From contig JBKPFU010000090.1 in assembly GCA_046728975.1 (NCBI GenBank), positions 1 through 26,292 on the forward strand: a DNA stretch of 26,292 bases, given 5' to 3'. The position numbers were made by a program, and so were the translations under genes. This document shows, piece by piece, positions 6,828 through 14,664 of this stretch; the first letter of the stretch is position 1, and each line of letters starts with the position of its first letter. The DNA comes from JBKPFU01 sp046728975 (GTDB taxonomy: Bacteria > Actinomycetota > Thermoleophilia > Gaiellales > Gaiellaceae). Under the pieces are notes generated by a model, which was not told where the DNA came from, made no database searches, and saw nothing but the letters and a program-made list of their open reading frames with translations.

Positions 6828-8263
6828 GCGCGCAGGCCCCGGCGCGGCATGCGGGGACGAGAGCTCCTTGCCAAAAGCCAGCAGATGACGAACGCGAGAT
6901 ACACCAGCGCCAAGAGGAGGCCGAGCTGGACGATGAGCCTCGAATTGCTCAGCTCTCGAGCCGGCGGCTCGTGCCGCGCAGCCAGCCGCTTCGGCGCGGC
7001 GCGCGTCGGCGGCTGCGCCCCTAAGGCGGCCGCCCCCGCGCCGGCGTTTAGCGGCCTGGTTGCACTTGCGGTACTACCGGCACTACCGGCGCTCCCGCCG
7101 CCCGCTGAACGGGCCGCAACTTCGCGTGGGCCGCCGCTCGCGGGCTTGTGCGTGACCGGATGGTCAGGGCTATTGGCCGTAGTATCGCGGCCCGCCTCCG
7201 CCCTGGCACCAACCGCGATCGCGCCGATCGCTGTGTCCGTCGCGAAGGTGTTGATCCTCGGCCAATCGAACTTCGCGCCGGCGTGCCCGAGCCAGGCGTC
7301 GACTCCGCCAGACCTCGTGGCAAACCAGACCTCAGCGGACGGCCCGACCCGCTCAACAAGCCGTTCAGCAGCCTGATACTGCGGATTTCCGAGGCGATAC
7401 TGCGGGTTTGCCGCCTGTGGACGCGGATTTCCGGCGCCGGCGGCGTTGCGCTTGACCCTCGCACCCGTCGGTTGCGGGGCGGCCTGCTCGCGCGGACTGG
7501 CGACCTCGGTTCGTGGTTGCGAATTCGAGCCCTCGACCCCTCGCGATCCCGTGTTCATGCGCGATTTCGCACTTGAGAAGGACCGCCGCAAGGCCGACGG
7601 CTCGCCGTGCCTCGCCTGTTTGATTCCAGATGCAATAAGGCGCCTGATCGGCGCCTTATTCTCCTGACCCGACGCGGGGGCTCCCGCGGGTGGTATCGCC
7701 CGGTTTTCGGGCGTTGGTATCACCGAATCAGTCTCTGGTGATACTGCCTCTTTCACAGAACTCTGCGTAAATTCGTGGCCCGAATTCTCCTTTACGGAAT
7801 TCGCGCTATCGGCGACGGGCGCAACGTCGGGCTGAAGTGTCTTGGTGGTCGCCGGTGGAGTCGCTTCGGGCGAATCGCCGGCCGGAGGATCGACGGCCGG
7901 AGCCTGCTGTTGGGCCGACGGAGCCTGCGCATCCACCGCTGGAGTCTGAGACTCCGCTGCGGGAGCCTCGGATTCCGCTGCTGGGGCCTGCATTTCGGGT
8001 GCGGGAGCCTGCATTTCCGTTGCCGGAGCCTGCGATTCCGGCGCGGCCGTGGCTGTGTCGGCGATCTGCGCCTGGAGCTCGGCGGGCGTCGCCTGCGTGG
8101 CGGGATCGGTAAAGGATGTGAGGCTCGAGCCGTCTGCGGCGCCGGCGCCTGGGGCAATAGCGAAGTAGAGCAGCGCCGCTGCCGCGACCTTCGTGGAATT
8201 CCGACGGAGTCTCCCGCTCACACGCGTGATAATTCTTAGATACCCAACGCCGCGTTCGATCAA
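6824..8263 (-). CDS. Secreted Ala/Pro-rich protein with heptad minisatellite and C-terminal membrane anchor
   Basis: 479 residues from a TTG at 8263, chosen because GGAAGGAG (8268-8275) lies 4 bases upstream; the frame stays open to 8512 but that part has no such signal. The N-terminus is basic, then hydrophobic (KVAAAALLYFAIAPGAGA), ending in a likely signal peptidase site near residue 43. Next come seven 7-residue repeats of the QAPAxEM type, a long low-complexity Ser/Ala/Pro region, and a single membrane segment (VQLGLLLALVYLAFVICWLL) ~20 residues from a basic C-terminus. No catalytic domain is recognisable. It heads the operon with the priming sugar transferase, so it may be a wall-spanning or matrix-anchoring partner of polysaccharide export. 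That role is inferred from context only. Confidence 0.6.
   Translation of the reverse strand: MIERGVGYLRIITRVSGRLRRNSTKVAAAALLYFAIAPGAGAADGSSLTSFTDPATQATPAELQAQIADTATAAPESQAPATEMQAPAPEMQAPAAESEAPAAESQTPAVDAQAPSAQQQAPAVDPPAGDSPEATPPATTKTLQPDVAPVADSANSVKENSGHEFTQSSVKEAVSPETDSVIPTPENRAIPPAGAPASGQENKAPIRRLIASGIKQARHGEPSALRRSFSSAKSRMNTGSRGVEGSNSQPRTEVASPREQAAPQPTGARVKRNAAGAGNPRPQAANPQYRLGNPQYQAAERLVERVGPSAEVWFATRSGGVDAWLGHAGAKFDWPRINTFATDTAIGAIAVGARAEAGRDTTANSPDHPVTHKPASGGPREVAARSAGGGSAGSAGSTASATRPLNAGAGAAALGAQPPTRAAPKRLAARHEPPARELSNSRLIVQLGLLLALVYLAFVICWLLARSSRPRMPRRGLRA
7634..7660. other. Perfect 11-bp inverted repeat inside a coding region
   Basis: AATAAGGCGCC (7634-7644) and GGCGCCTTATT (7650-7660) are exact reverse complements separated by TGATC. 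The hairpin lies within the Ala/Pro-rich gene, where the minus strand encodes NKAPIRRLIAS. There is no adjacent T-run, so it is not a standard intrinsic terminator. Confidence 0.7.
7899..8045. repeat. 21-bp minisatellite, 7 copies
   Basis: Units start at 7899, 7920, 7941, 7962, 7983, 8004 and 8025, each beginning GGAGCCTG or a close variant (ggagtctg, ggagcctc, ggggcctg). The period is exactly 21 bases with no indels, so copy-number change would keep the reading frame. On the minus strand each unit encodes a heptapeptide of the QAPAxEx type. Confidence 0.85.
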
Positions 8264-8267
8264 CCCA

Positions 8268-8275
8268 CTCCTTCC
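8268..8275 (-). promoter_or_regulatory. Shine-Dalgarno deciding a TTG start
   Basis: GGAAGGAG on the minus strand lies 4 bases before TTG 8263. It follows directly on a run of eight T residues in the presumed leader. No other candidate start of the Ala/Pro-rich gene has a comparable site. Confidence 0.6.
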
Positions 8276-8367
8276 AAAAAAAATTTGCCGAAGTGCGAGA
8301 AATAAGTGGATTGGAGATGTGAAACGAGTTACCATTTCCCTCGCGTGGAATAGGGGCTCCGAGCGTG

Positions 8368-9294
8368 ATGCAAATTCGATCCGGAAACCAACTTCCTGCC
8401 GAGACGCGTGCGTATGCCCTGCCGGCCATCGCGCGGGCGGCTCCGAGCCCCCTGATCGACGCCCCCGAGGCGCTTCCCTGGCCGCCTCCCGTGCCGCGCG
8501 GCCGCCGTCCACGGCCTTCCGGCCCGCCGCCCGCCGGGCCGGCCAAGCTGGTTCCGCTGCCGTCCGACCGCGTCTCGAGCCGCGCGGCCTCGCGCGAGCT
8601 CCTACGGCGTTACCACGAGCACGGCGACCGGGCCGCTCGCGACCGCCTGATCGAGCAGTATCTGCCGCTCGTGAGGCGGCTCGCCCAACGGTTTGCAGGG
8701 CGCGGCGAGCAGGTCGAGGACCTCGTCCAGGTCGGGTCGATCGGTCTGATGAAGGCGATCGACCGCTTCGAGCCTGACCGCGGCGCCGAGCTCGGCTCCT
8801 TCGCGATCCCCACGATCGCCGGCGAGATCCGGCGGCACCTGCGCGACCGCGTGTGGCCGGTCAGGGTGCCGCGGCGCCTTCAGGAGCTCGGGCTCTCGCT
8901 CGCGAACGGCTCGCACGCACCGGCCGAGCTCGCCCGAGACGCGGGCGTCGAGAAGGACCTAGTCGTCGAGGCCCTGGCGGCAGTGCAGTCCCTCACTCCC
9001 CGCTCGCTGTCCGCTCCCGCGCGGGATCAGGAGGGCGGCGCCGGCCCGTCCGACGTTCAAGCGATCGAGGGTGGCTACGAGCACGGAGAAGATCGGGTGC
9101 TGCTGGAACGCGCCTTCCGAGTGCTCGACAAGCGAGAGCGGCGGGTTCTCCACCTCTGCTTCTTCGAAGGCCTCAGCCAGTCGCAGATCGGGCGTCAAGT
9201 CGGCGTCTCCCAGGTTCACGTCTCGCGCCTGACCCGCCGCGCGCTCGAAAAACTGCGCGCCGAAATTGGATCGGACCTCCCGATACCGCCGTAA
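8368..9294 (+). CDS. SigB/SigF-type alternative RNA polymerase sigma factor
   Basis: 308 residues from ATG 8368 (a GTG directly precedes it). The first ~75 residues are Pro/Arg-rich and not part of the sigma fold. Region 2 follows (RDRLIEQYLPLVRRLAQRFAG, then VEDLVQVGSIGLMKAIDRFEP and SFAIPTIAGEIRRHLRD, which lies in the -10 recognition part), then region 3 (VRVPRRLQELG ... APAELARDAGV) and region 4 with its helix-turn-helix (LSQSQIGRQVGVSQVHVSRL). This order and the sequence GSIGLMKAIDRF ... IPTIAGEIRRHLRD mark the general-stress/sporulation group of actinobacteria and Bacillus. No anti-sigma (RsbW-like) or antagonist gene is adjacent. It is divergent from the Ala/Pro-rich gene, with an AT-rich 104-base gap, and 3 bases before the first possible start of the next gene. 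Confidence 0.93.
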   Translation: MQIRSGNQLPAETRAYALPAIARAAPSPLIDAPEALPWPPPVPRGRRPRPSGPPPAGPAKLVPLPSDRVSSRAASRELLRRYHEHGDRAARDRLIEQYLPLVRRLAQRFAGRGEQVEDLVQVGSIGLMKAIDRFEPDRGAELGSFAIPTIAGEIRRHLRDRVWPVRVPRRLQELGLSLANGSHAPAELARDAGVEKDLVVEALAAVQSLTPRSLSAPARDQEGGAGPSDVQAIEGGYEHGEDRVLLERAFRVLDKRERRVLHLCFFEGLSQSQIGRQVGVSQVHVSRLTRRALEKLRAEIGSDLPIPP

Positions 9295-9390
9295 ACTATG
9301 AGCCGTGGCCTGCGATACCAGCAGAGGCGCCGCGCAAAAACGCGTTATGAGGCACGGTCCGCCAGGGAGCAAAGGGTCAGGGAGCGAGGA

Positions 9391-9996
9391 ATGAAGCGCG
9401 CCCGTGAGCGCCGCAGCACTGGCCGCGACAGTACCGGCGTCGACCCGTACCTCGATCTGCCGTACCGGGTGACGCTCGTCCGCGACATGGAGGGGAACGG
9501 TTCGGGCTGGGCGGCGACCGTCGAGGAGCTTCCCGGCTGCACGAGCAAGGGCAGCACTCCGGAGGAAGCCGTGAACGGGCTCCGGGAGGCGATGGCCGGC
9601 TGGATCAACACGGCGCTCGAGGAGGGGCGCGAGATCCCGAAGCCGAAAGACGCAGAGAGCTACAGCGGTCGGCTCCTGCTGCGGATGCCGCGAACCCTCC
9701 ACGCCGAGCTCGCCCGCGTCGCCGAGCGCGAGGGCGCGAGCCTGAACCAGTTCATTACGGATGTCCTCGCCAGCGCCGTCGGCTGGCGCGTACGCGGCGG
9801 CGCGGCGGGCGCTGGCAAGAACTCTTCGATCAGCCAGGTCCCGGGCGCTGCCGCACTAACGCCTGAGTCTCAAGTCTCACCCGAGGAGGAGCCGCGGTCG
9901 CGCCGGTTGCTCACCGCGATCCTGGCCGCGAACTTCGTCGTCGTCGCCTTTGCGGCCGTAGTCGCCGCGCTTGCACTGATCGTCTTCTGGTTGTAG
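9391..9996 (+). CDS. HicB-like / ribbon-helix-helix protein with C-terminal transmembrane anchor
   Basis: 201 residues from ATG 9391, preferred because AGGGAG (9379-9384) is 6 bases upstream. An in-frame ATG at 9298, 3 bases after the sigma stop, would add 31 very basic residues. The middle matches the HicB antitoxin fold: YRVTLVRDMEGNGSGWAATV followed by EELPGCTSKGSTPEEAVNG. It is followed by a ribbon-helix-helix DNA-binding segment, SGRLLLRMPRTLHAELARVA then EREGASLNQFITDVL. Typical HicB proteins end here. This one continues through ~45 polar residues to a hydrophobic helix (LLTAILAANFVVVAFAAVVA) at the extreme C-terminus. No HicA toxin gene is next to it. It may be a membrane-tethered regulator linked to the adjacent sigma factor; that is inference. 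Confidence 0.7.
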   Translation: MKRARERRSTGRDSTGVDPYLDLPYRVTLVRDMEGNGSGWAATVEELPGCTSKGSTPEEAVNGLREAMAGWINTALEEGREIPKPKDAESYSGRLLLRMPRTLHAELARVAEREGASLNQFITDVLASAVGWRVRGGAAGAGKNSSISQVPGAAALTPESQVSPEEEPRSRRLLTAILAANFVVVAFAAVVAALALIVFWL

Positions 9997-10036
9997 ACGC
10001 GGGAGCCGCTCGCCTTCAGCGAAGCCGCCGTTGGCC

Positions 10037-11617
10037 TTAGAACTTCTCAGCCGCCACGCAGGAGCCGGTTTCTCGATTGTCGATCAGCCGGTTGCCGCGC
10101 GGCCGCGCAAGGGTTCCGTCTTCGCGTTTTGCGGTCTGCTCGCGGACGAGCGCGCCGGACTTGTTCCCGCAGCCGCGGTTCCTGCGCACGAGGTTCTCCG
10201 ACGAGCCCTGGAGAATGATGGCCGGGCGCGGGCCGCCGACGAACCTGTTGCCGATGATCTCGTTCTCGTTCTCCTCGACGTCGACGAAGATGGCCGGCCC
10301 CTTGGCCGCGACGACTCGGTTGAAGGTGAAGCGGTTGCGGTTCGAGCCGCCGCCGCCGTGACGCCACTCGACGTTGATCCCGGTGCCGACGTCGGCGATC
10401 CGGTTCCGCGAAATGAGCGAGTCGTTGGTCGAGCGCTCGACGTAGATGCCCGTGCGGGTGGTGCGGATGTCGTTGTCGACGATCGTCGTCCTCGTCGACG
10501 AGCCCACGGTCTCGATCCCGTCCCATCTCGCCCGACGGATCGTGTTGCCGATGATCGCCGCCTCGACTCCGCCGGTCCAGATCGCGCCCTCGTTCGTCCC
10601 GCAGCCGTGCGCGGTACGTGGCGACCGGACGCATGCGTCACGCGCCGGATCGCGGATGTCGCTGATGCGGTTGTCGAGTGCGAGCCCATGGCGCGCGGCC
10701 GTGCGGCTGCCGTACTCCTTCTGCCCGAGCAGGATTCCGAACGAACGAAAGGCGCGGATCCGCGAGCGGACGACGTTGGTGTCGCGCGATCGATCGGAAC
10801 CCAGCACGTACACGCCCGCCTGAGCGGTTCCACCGCCGTCGATCCGCGAGTCCTGGATCGAGACGTTCGAGTGGGCGCCCCAGACGTTCACGCCGTATCT
10901 CCGGACCCGTTTGATGTCGAGGCGCTGCAGGCGGACGGTGCGGGAACCGTCGAAGACCGCGACCGCGTTGCCGCCGCCCGGCCCGGGCCCGCCGCCGTCG
11001 AGCACCAGGTCGGTGACGCGAATGTTCTTGCCCTTGGCAACCAGGAGCGCCCAGTACTTGACGCCCGGCGGAGCGCTGATCACCGTGCGCGGGCCCGAGC
11101 CGACGAGCCGAGCGCCCGTACCGAGCCTCACGTTGCGGAGTCGATAGAGACCGGCCGCGAGACGAACGGTCACGCCGCCGCGCCGCAGAGCCTCGAGCGC
11201 GCGGGCAAGCCCCCGCTCCGGCGACGCGGTCACGATGCCACGGGTGTACCGCACGGTCCGAAGGCCGATCGCGCGCGTCGAGCCGCGCCGCCCGAGCGTG
11301 TCGACCGCGACAACGCGAAGGCGGTGGCGGCCCGGGCGGAGAAGACCGGGATTGACTCCGAAGGCGAACGGCGGGCTCGTGTCGGTCCCGAGCGGACGTC
11401 CGTCGAGCAGAAACGTGACGGCGACGACACGCGCCCCGTCAGCCTTCGCGTGCGCCTCGAGGACAGTCGGCCGCTCGAGCGTAACGGGCCCGGCGTAGGT
11501 GACGCGCGGCGGAGCGGCTCCTGCCGGCGCCGAGCCGCCGCAAGCCGAAAGCCAGGCGGCGACGGCCGAGCAGGCGAGCACGCTCGCGACCAAGCGCCGG
11601 GTGCCGAAGGTCTTCAC
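10037..11617 (-). CDS. Secreted lipoprotein with right-handed parallel beta-helix repeats
   Basis: 526 residues with a GTG start. The N-terminus has a lipobox, LSAC with Cys ~26, so the mature protein should be lipid-anchored outside the membrane. Residues ~38-125 look like an Ig-like domain (VTLERPTVLEAHAKADG, FLLDGRPLGTDTSPPF). From ~130 the chain consists of successive ~22-residue coils rich in N, I, V and G, such as VSIQDSRIDGGG, LALDNRISDI, AAIIGNTIRRA, TTIVDNDIRTT and SLISRNRIADV, typical of NosD/pectate-lyase-like beta-helices. Members bind or cleave polysaccharide (lyases, epimerases). No catalytic set is identifiable here. It is divergent from the BY-kinase gene within the EPS module, so a role in modifying or binding the exported glycan is plausible. 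Confidence 0.8.
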   Translation of the reverse strand: MKTFGTRRLVASVLACSAVAAWLSACGGSAPAGAAPPRVTYAGPVTLERPTVLEAHAKADGARVVAVTFLLDGRPLGTDTSPPFAFGVNPGLLRPGRHRLRVVAVDTLGRRGSTRAIGLRTVRYTRGIVTASPERGLARALEALRRGGVTVRLAAGLYRLRNVRLGTGARLVGSGPRTVISAPPGVKYWALLVAKGKNIRVTDLVLDGGGPGPGGGNAVAVFDGSRTVRLQRLDIKRVRRYGVNVWGAHSNVSIQDSRIDGGGTAQAGVYVLGSDRSRDTNVVRSRIRAFRSFGILLGQKEYGSRTAARHGLALDNRISDIRDPARDACVRSPRTAHGCGTNEGAIWTGGVEAAIIGNTIRRARWDGIETVGSSTRTTIVDNDIRTTRTGIYVERSTNDSLISRNRIADVGTGINVEWRHGGGGSNRNRFTFNRVVAAKGPAIFVDVEENENEIIGNRFVGGPRPAIILQGSSENLVRRNRGCGNKSGALVREQTAKREDGTLARPRGNRLIDNRETGSCVAAEKF

Positions 11618-11688
11618 GTGCAGTTAGCGAATAGTTCCGCGACGGTCGGAGGTGGGCGATCGTCCAGCAGCATCGGGGGCTATCTTCA

Positions 11689-13236
11689 GTGGTCGTGAAT
11701 CGACGAGACGCAGCCGACGGCGCCGAGGCCTACGGGTCGTACGAGCTCCCGCCCGACGAGCCGCTCGAGCCGAGCCGCTATGGAGATGCGCTTCGCCGTA
11801 GTTGGCCGCTGATCGCATTGATCGTCGCCCCCTTGACCCTCGCAGTGCTCGTCGTCTCCCTCAGTCTGCCGAAGACATACCGCAGCAGTGCCAAGCTGGT
11901 TCTCGAACCGGCCGCCGATCCACTCGGGTCGGGAGACGCCGCATCGATCGAACGCCGCCTGGCAACGATCCAAGTCCTGGTCACCACTCGTGACGTCCTC
12001 GCGAGCGCGGCCCGCAGGCTCCCGGGTGAGACAGCGGACACGTTGCAGGACAAAGTTAAGGCCGGGGTCGACCAGAATGCGAACATCGTCAGCGTCGTCA
12101 CCACCGACAACAGCGCGGGCGGCGCCGCGAGAATCGCGAACACCGTGGCGAACACGTTCCTGGCGAAGCGACGCGCGCTCCAGCGACAGCAGCGCACGCG
12201 CGAGCGCGCGCGACTGGTGCAGGCGATCGCTCAACTGCGCGGGAGGGCCGGGTCGCAGAATCAAATCCAGGTCCTCCGCGACCAGCTCACGCAGCTGAGC
12301 GTCAGCGAAGCGAGCACACTGCCGGAGCTGCAGCTTGCGGAGGCCGCGGAGCCTCCGGGCAGCGCGTACTCCCCGAAGCCCGTCCGTAACACGATCTTCG
12401 CCTTCTTCGGTGCCGCCTTTATCGCCGCGCTCGTCGTGCTCGCCCGCGCGCAGATCGCTCCGCGCGTCACCACTTCCAGGGAGCTGAGCCGGCTGCTCGA
12501 CCTTCCGGTCCTCGTCGAGATCCCTCACATCCGGCGTGGCCTCGGCCGCCAGCCCAAGACCCTGAGCGGTGCCGAATACGAGGCCTACCAGACGCTCCAC
12601 GCGGCGCTCAAGATGCAGCTCCCCCCGACGCAGCAGCAGGTCGTGCTCATCACGAGCACCCTGCACGGGGAAGGCAAGACGGAGGTCACCGCCGGGCTCG
12701 GCCTGGCGCTATCGCAGGCAGGCCTCCGAACGTGGCTCGTTTCCGCCGACATGCGCTGGCCCCGCCTGCACGAGCTGTTCGACGTCGCCCAGGCGCCGGG
12801 GCTCGCCGAGGTCCTCGCAGGCGCCCGACACAGTCGCGACGGCGGCGCGAACTCAGAGGCCGTTGGGGCCGCCATGCCGTCGTATTCGGCGGAGCTCGGC
12901 GCCGGCAGCCTGCACGTACTGGCCAGCGGGCGCAGACCGCCCGACCCGGCGCAGCTCCTTGCGAGCGACGCTCTGGATGCGTTCTTCGACGACATCAAGC
13001 GGTCCGACTACGACTACGTGCTCCTCGACGGCCCGCCGCTCGTCGGCCTCGTCGACAGCCAGGTGCTCGCACAGCGGGCGGACGGCGTGCTCATCGTCTG
13101 CCGGCTCGATCGCCTGACGCCCCAGAACGCGATCGATCTCCGCGACCTGCTTCAGCGCCTCCACGTCAGGCCGCTCGGGCTCATCGCCGTCGGCGCCCGG
13201 GGCGCCGGCTCCTCGAACGCGTACCTCCAGGGCTAG
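11689..13236 (+). CDS. Wzz-type chain-length regulator fused to BY-kinase (tyrosine autokinase)
   Basis: 515 residues with a GTG start (a second GTG lies two codons on). Membrane segments at ~39-60 and ~234-256 flank an extracytoplasmic Wzz domain (YRSSAKLVLEP ... helical ARIANTVANTFLAKRRALQ). A cytoplasmic P-loop kinase follows: Walker A HGEGKT (~326-331), Walker A' SADMRWP (~352-358) and Walker B YVLLDGPP (~443-450). BY-kinases phosphorylate their own C-terminal tyrosines to cycle oligomerisation and control polymer length. Here the final ~65 residues contain a single Tyr (~512, SSNAYLQG) instead of the usual cluster. It convergently overlaps the Wzy-like gene by 56 bases. Family assignment is very secure. 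Confidence 0.93.
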   Translation: MVVNRRDAADGAEAYGSYELPPDEPLEPSRYGDALRRSWPLIALIVAPLTLAVLVVSLSLPKTYRSSAKLVLEPAADPLGSGDAASIERRLATIQVLVTTRDVLASAARRLPGETADTLQDKVKAGVDQNANIVSVVTTDNSAGGAARIANTVANTFLAKRRALQRQQRTRERARLVQAIAQLRGRAGSQNQIQVLRDQLTQLSVSEASTLPELQLAEAAEPPGSAYSPKPVRNTIFAFFGAAFIAALVVLARAQIAPRVTTSRELSRLLDLPVLVEIPHIRRGLGRQPKTLSGAEYEAYQTLHAALKMQLPPTQQQVVLITSTLHGEGKTEVTAGLGLALSQAGLRTWLVSADMRWPRLHELFDVAQAPGLAEVLAGARHSRDGGANSEAVGAAMPSYSAELGAGSLHVLASGRRPPDPAQLLASDALDAFFDDIKRSDYDYVLLDGPPLVGLVDSQVLAQRADGVLIVCRLDRLTPQNAIDLRDLLQRLHVRPLGLIAVGARGAGSSNAYLQG

Positions 13237-14593
13237 CGGGCGCTCGCCCCCAGCGCGCCCGCGGGACGGCGGCTCGCATCGTGCCGGCCCAGACGAGCGC
13301 GGCGATCAGCCACAGGTGCCGCCAGTGCAGGGTGTCGATGAAGATGCTGTTCGCGAGCAGGCCGCACCAAGCGGCGAGCAAGGTGGCCGAGCCAATCCCG
13401 AAGGTGTCCCGCCCGGCTGCGGTGTTCTGGGCCGCGAAGAAGAGGGTCAGCACGACGAGCGCCAGGAGGACGAGCAGACCCAGCAGGCCTTCCTCGGCCA
13501 GCGCCCGCACGTAGGTGCTGTGAGCCGAGACCGCGGAAACGCGCTCGAACTGCCCCGGCCCGATCCCGAGCGGGTACTCCGCGGCGAGCTCCACGCCCGA
13601 GAGCTGAGCGCCGAACCTCTGCACGTCGTAGAACTGAAAGCGGGCGCGCTCCTGCAGGAAGGTGAACGACGAGCTGACGGCGACCGCGATGAACAGGGCC
13701 GTCGCCGCCGCGAGCACCGCGCCGAGCACGACCATCGCCCGGCGCCACCCGCCGCGCCGCAGCGCAAGCACGCCGAACATCACGACGACGGCGACCGCGA
13801 AATTAAGCCACGCCGCGCGCGAGAACGAGAAGAGAATCCCGATCGTCAGGATCGACAGGAGCACGAGCTTCGTGATGCTGCGAAGCCGCAGGAGCCGCGG
13901 CGCGGCCGCCTCCTCCATGAGCAGGAGCGCGGCCGGGACAAGGAACGCGCCGAAGACGTTCGGGTCCTTGAACAGGCCCTGGGCCCGCGGACCGGTGACG
14001 AACAGCTGGCTGCCGGGGAAGGGGACGAACAGCGCGAGCGTCCCGAGCGCCGCCGAAGCCACGGCGGCGGAGATGTAGGCAACCGCGACGAGGCGCGCCC
14101 GCGGAACAGAGCGCACGTAGTCGGAGAGCCACAGCGCGAAGACGCCGAGGTAGAGCGTGATCGAGAAGAACAGCATCGCCCGGGTCGCATCGATCACTTC
14201 GATCGAAGCGAGCAGGTTGAGCGCGAGGAAGAGACCGACGAGGATCGTGACCGCGAGCTGGACCCGGCGGACGCGGAACCGGCCGGTCGCGAGGGCGACC
14301 GCGATCACAACTGCGAAGACGAGGTCTGCCGGCGCCGGCTCCACTCGCACGGCCGCGAGCAGGAACACGCCGAGCGCGACCGCGGCGTTGTAGCGCGCGA
14401 GCGCGAGCATGAGCGTCCCGAGCAGCCCGATGCCGACGGCGAAGACGACGGTGAACGTCGGGGGATGGCGCGCGAGGATGACGCCCGCGACCAGAGCAAC
14501 CGCGAGCAGTGCCAGAGAGACCGCCGCCAGCGTCGCCAGGCGCACCGCGGGCGGCGACCGTCGTGGAACAGCGAGCGGCTGAGCGGTCGCCAC
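13181..14593 (-). CDS. O-antigen ligase / Wzy-like polysaccharide polymerase
   Basis: 470 residues; the GTG start is supported by GGAGGT (14599-14604) 5 bases upstream. It has about ten to twelve hydrophobic segments. The Wzy_C-type landmarks are present: GLFKDPNVFGAFLVPA, the FSFSRAAWLNF segment, and after a large extracytoplasmic loop GIGPGQFE ... HSTYVRALAEEGLLGLL. These proteins polymerise or ligate undecaprenyl-linked glycan units on the outer face of the membrane. The C-terminus ends in a basic tail (RSRRPGRRRR). It lies between the Wzz/BY-kinase and GT4 genes but on the opposite strand to both. Ligase versus polymerase cannot be separated by sequence alone. Confidence 0.88.
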   Translation of the reverse strand: MATAQPLAVPRRSPPAVRLATLAAVSLALLAVALVAGVILARHPPTFTVVFAVGIGLLGTLMLALARYNAAVALGVFLLAAVRVEPAPADLVFAVVIAVALATGRFRVRRVQLAVTILVGLFLALNLLASIEVIDATRAMLFFSITLYLGVFALWLSDYVRSVPRARLVAVAYISAAVASAALGTLALFVPFPGSQLFVTGPRAQGLFKDPNVFGAFLVPAALLLMEEAAAPRLLRLRSITKLVLLSILTIGILFSFSRAAWLNFAVAVVVMFGVLALRRGGWRRAMVVLGAVLAAATALFIAVAVSSSFTFLQERARFQFYDVQRFGAQLSGVELAAEYPLGIGPGQFERVSAVSAHSTYVRALAEEGLLGLLVLLALVVLTLFFAAQNTAAGRDTFGIGSATLLAAWCGLLANSIFIDTLHWRHLWLIAALVWAGTMRAAVPRARWGRAPASPGGTRSRSRRPGRRRR

Positions 14594-14610
14594 GCGCTAC
14601 CTCCGTGACC

Positions 14611-14622
14611 CCGCTCGAGCGG
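14611..14622. promoter_or_regulatory. 12-bp perfect palindrome between divergent EPS genes
   Basis: CCGCTCGAGCGG lies in the 71-base gap between the divergent Wzy-like and GT4 genes. Flanking TGACC and TCA extend the symmetry if one base is skipped. It is a possible operator controlling both genes. Short GC-rich palindromes also arise by chance. Confidence 0.3.
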
Positions 14623-14664
14623 TCAGGCACGGCCGCCGCCTCATCTCAGGCAGGATAGACCGGC

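Noticed and set aside
9997..10036. Search for a HicA-like toxin partner beside the HicB-like gene
   Set aside because: The 40-base gap is too short, and the flanking genes are a sigma factor and a beta-helix lipoprotein.
10031..11698. Long plus-strand open frame antisense to the beta-helix lipoprotein
   Set aside because: It has no recognisable domain, while the minus strand gives a lipobox and clear beta-helix coils.
13316..14608. Long plus-strand open frame antisense to the Wzy-like gene
   Set aside because: The product is almost entirely charged residues (E, R, D), the expected antisense image of a hydrophobic membrane protein in GC-rich DNA.
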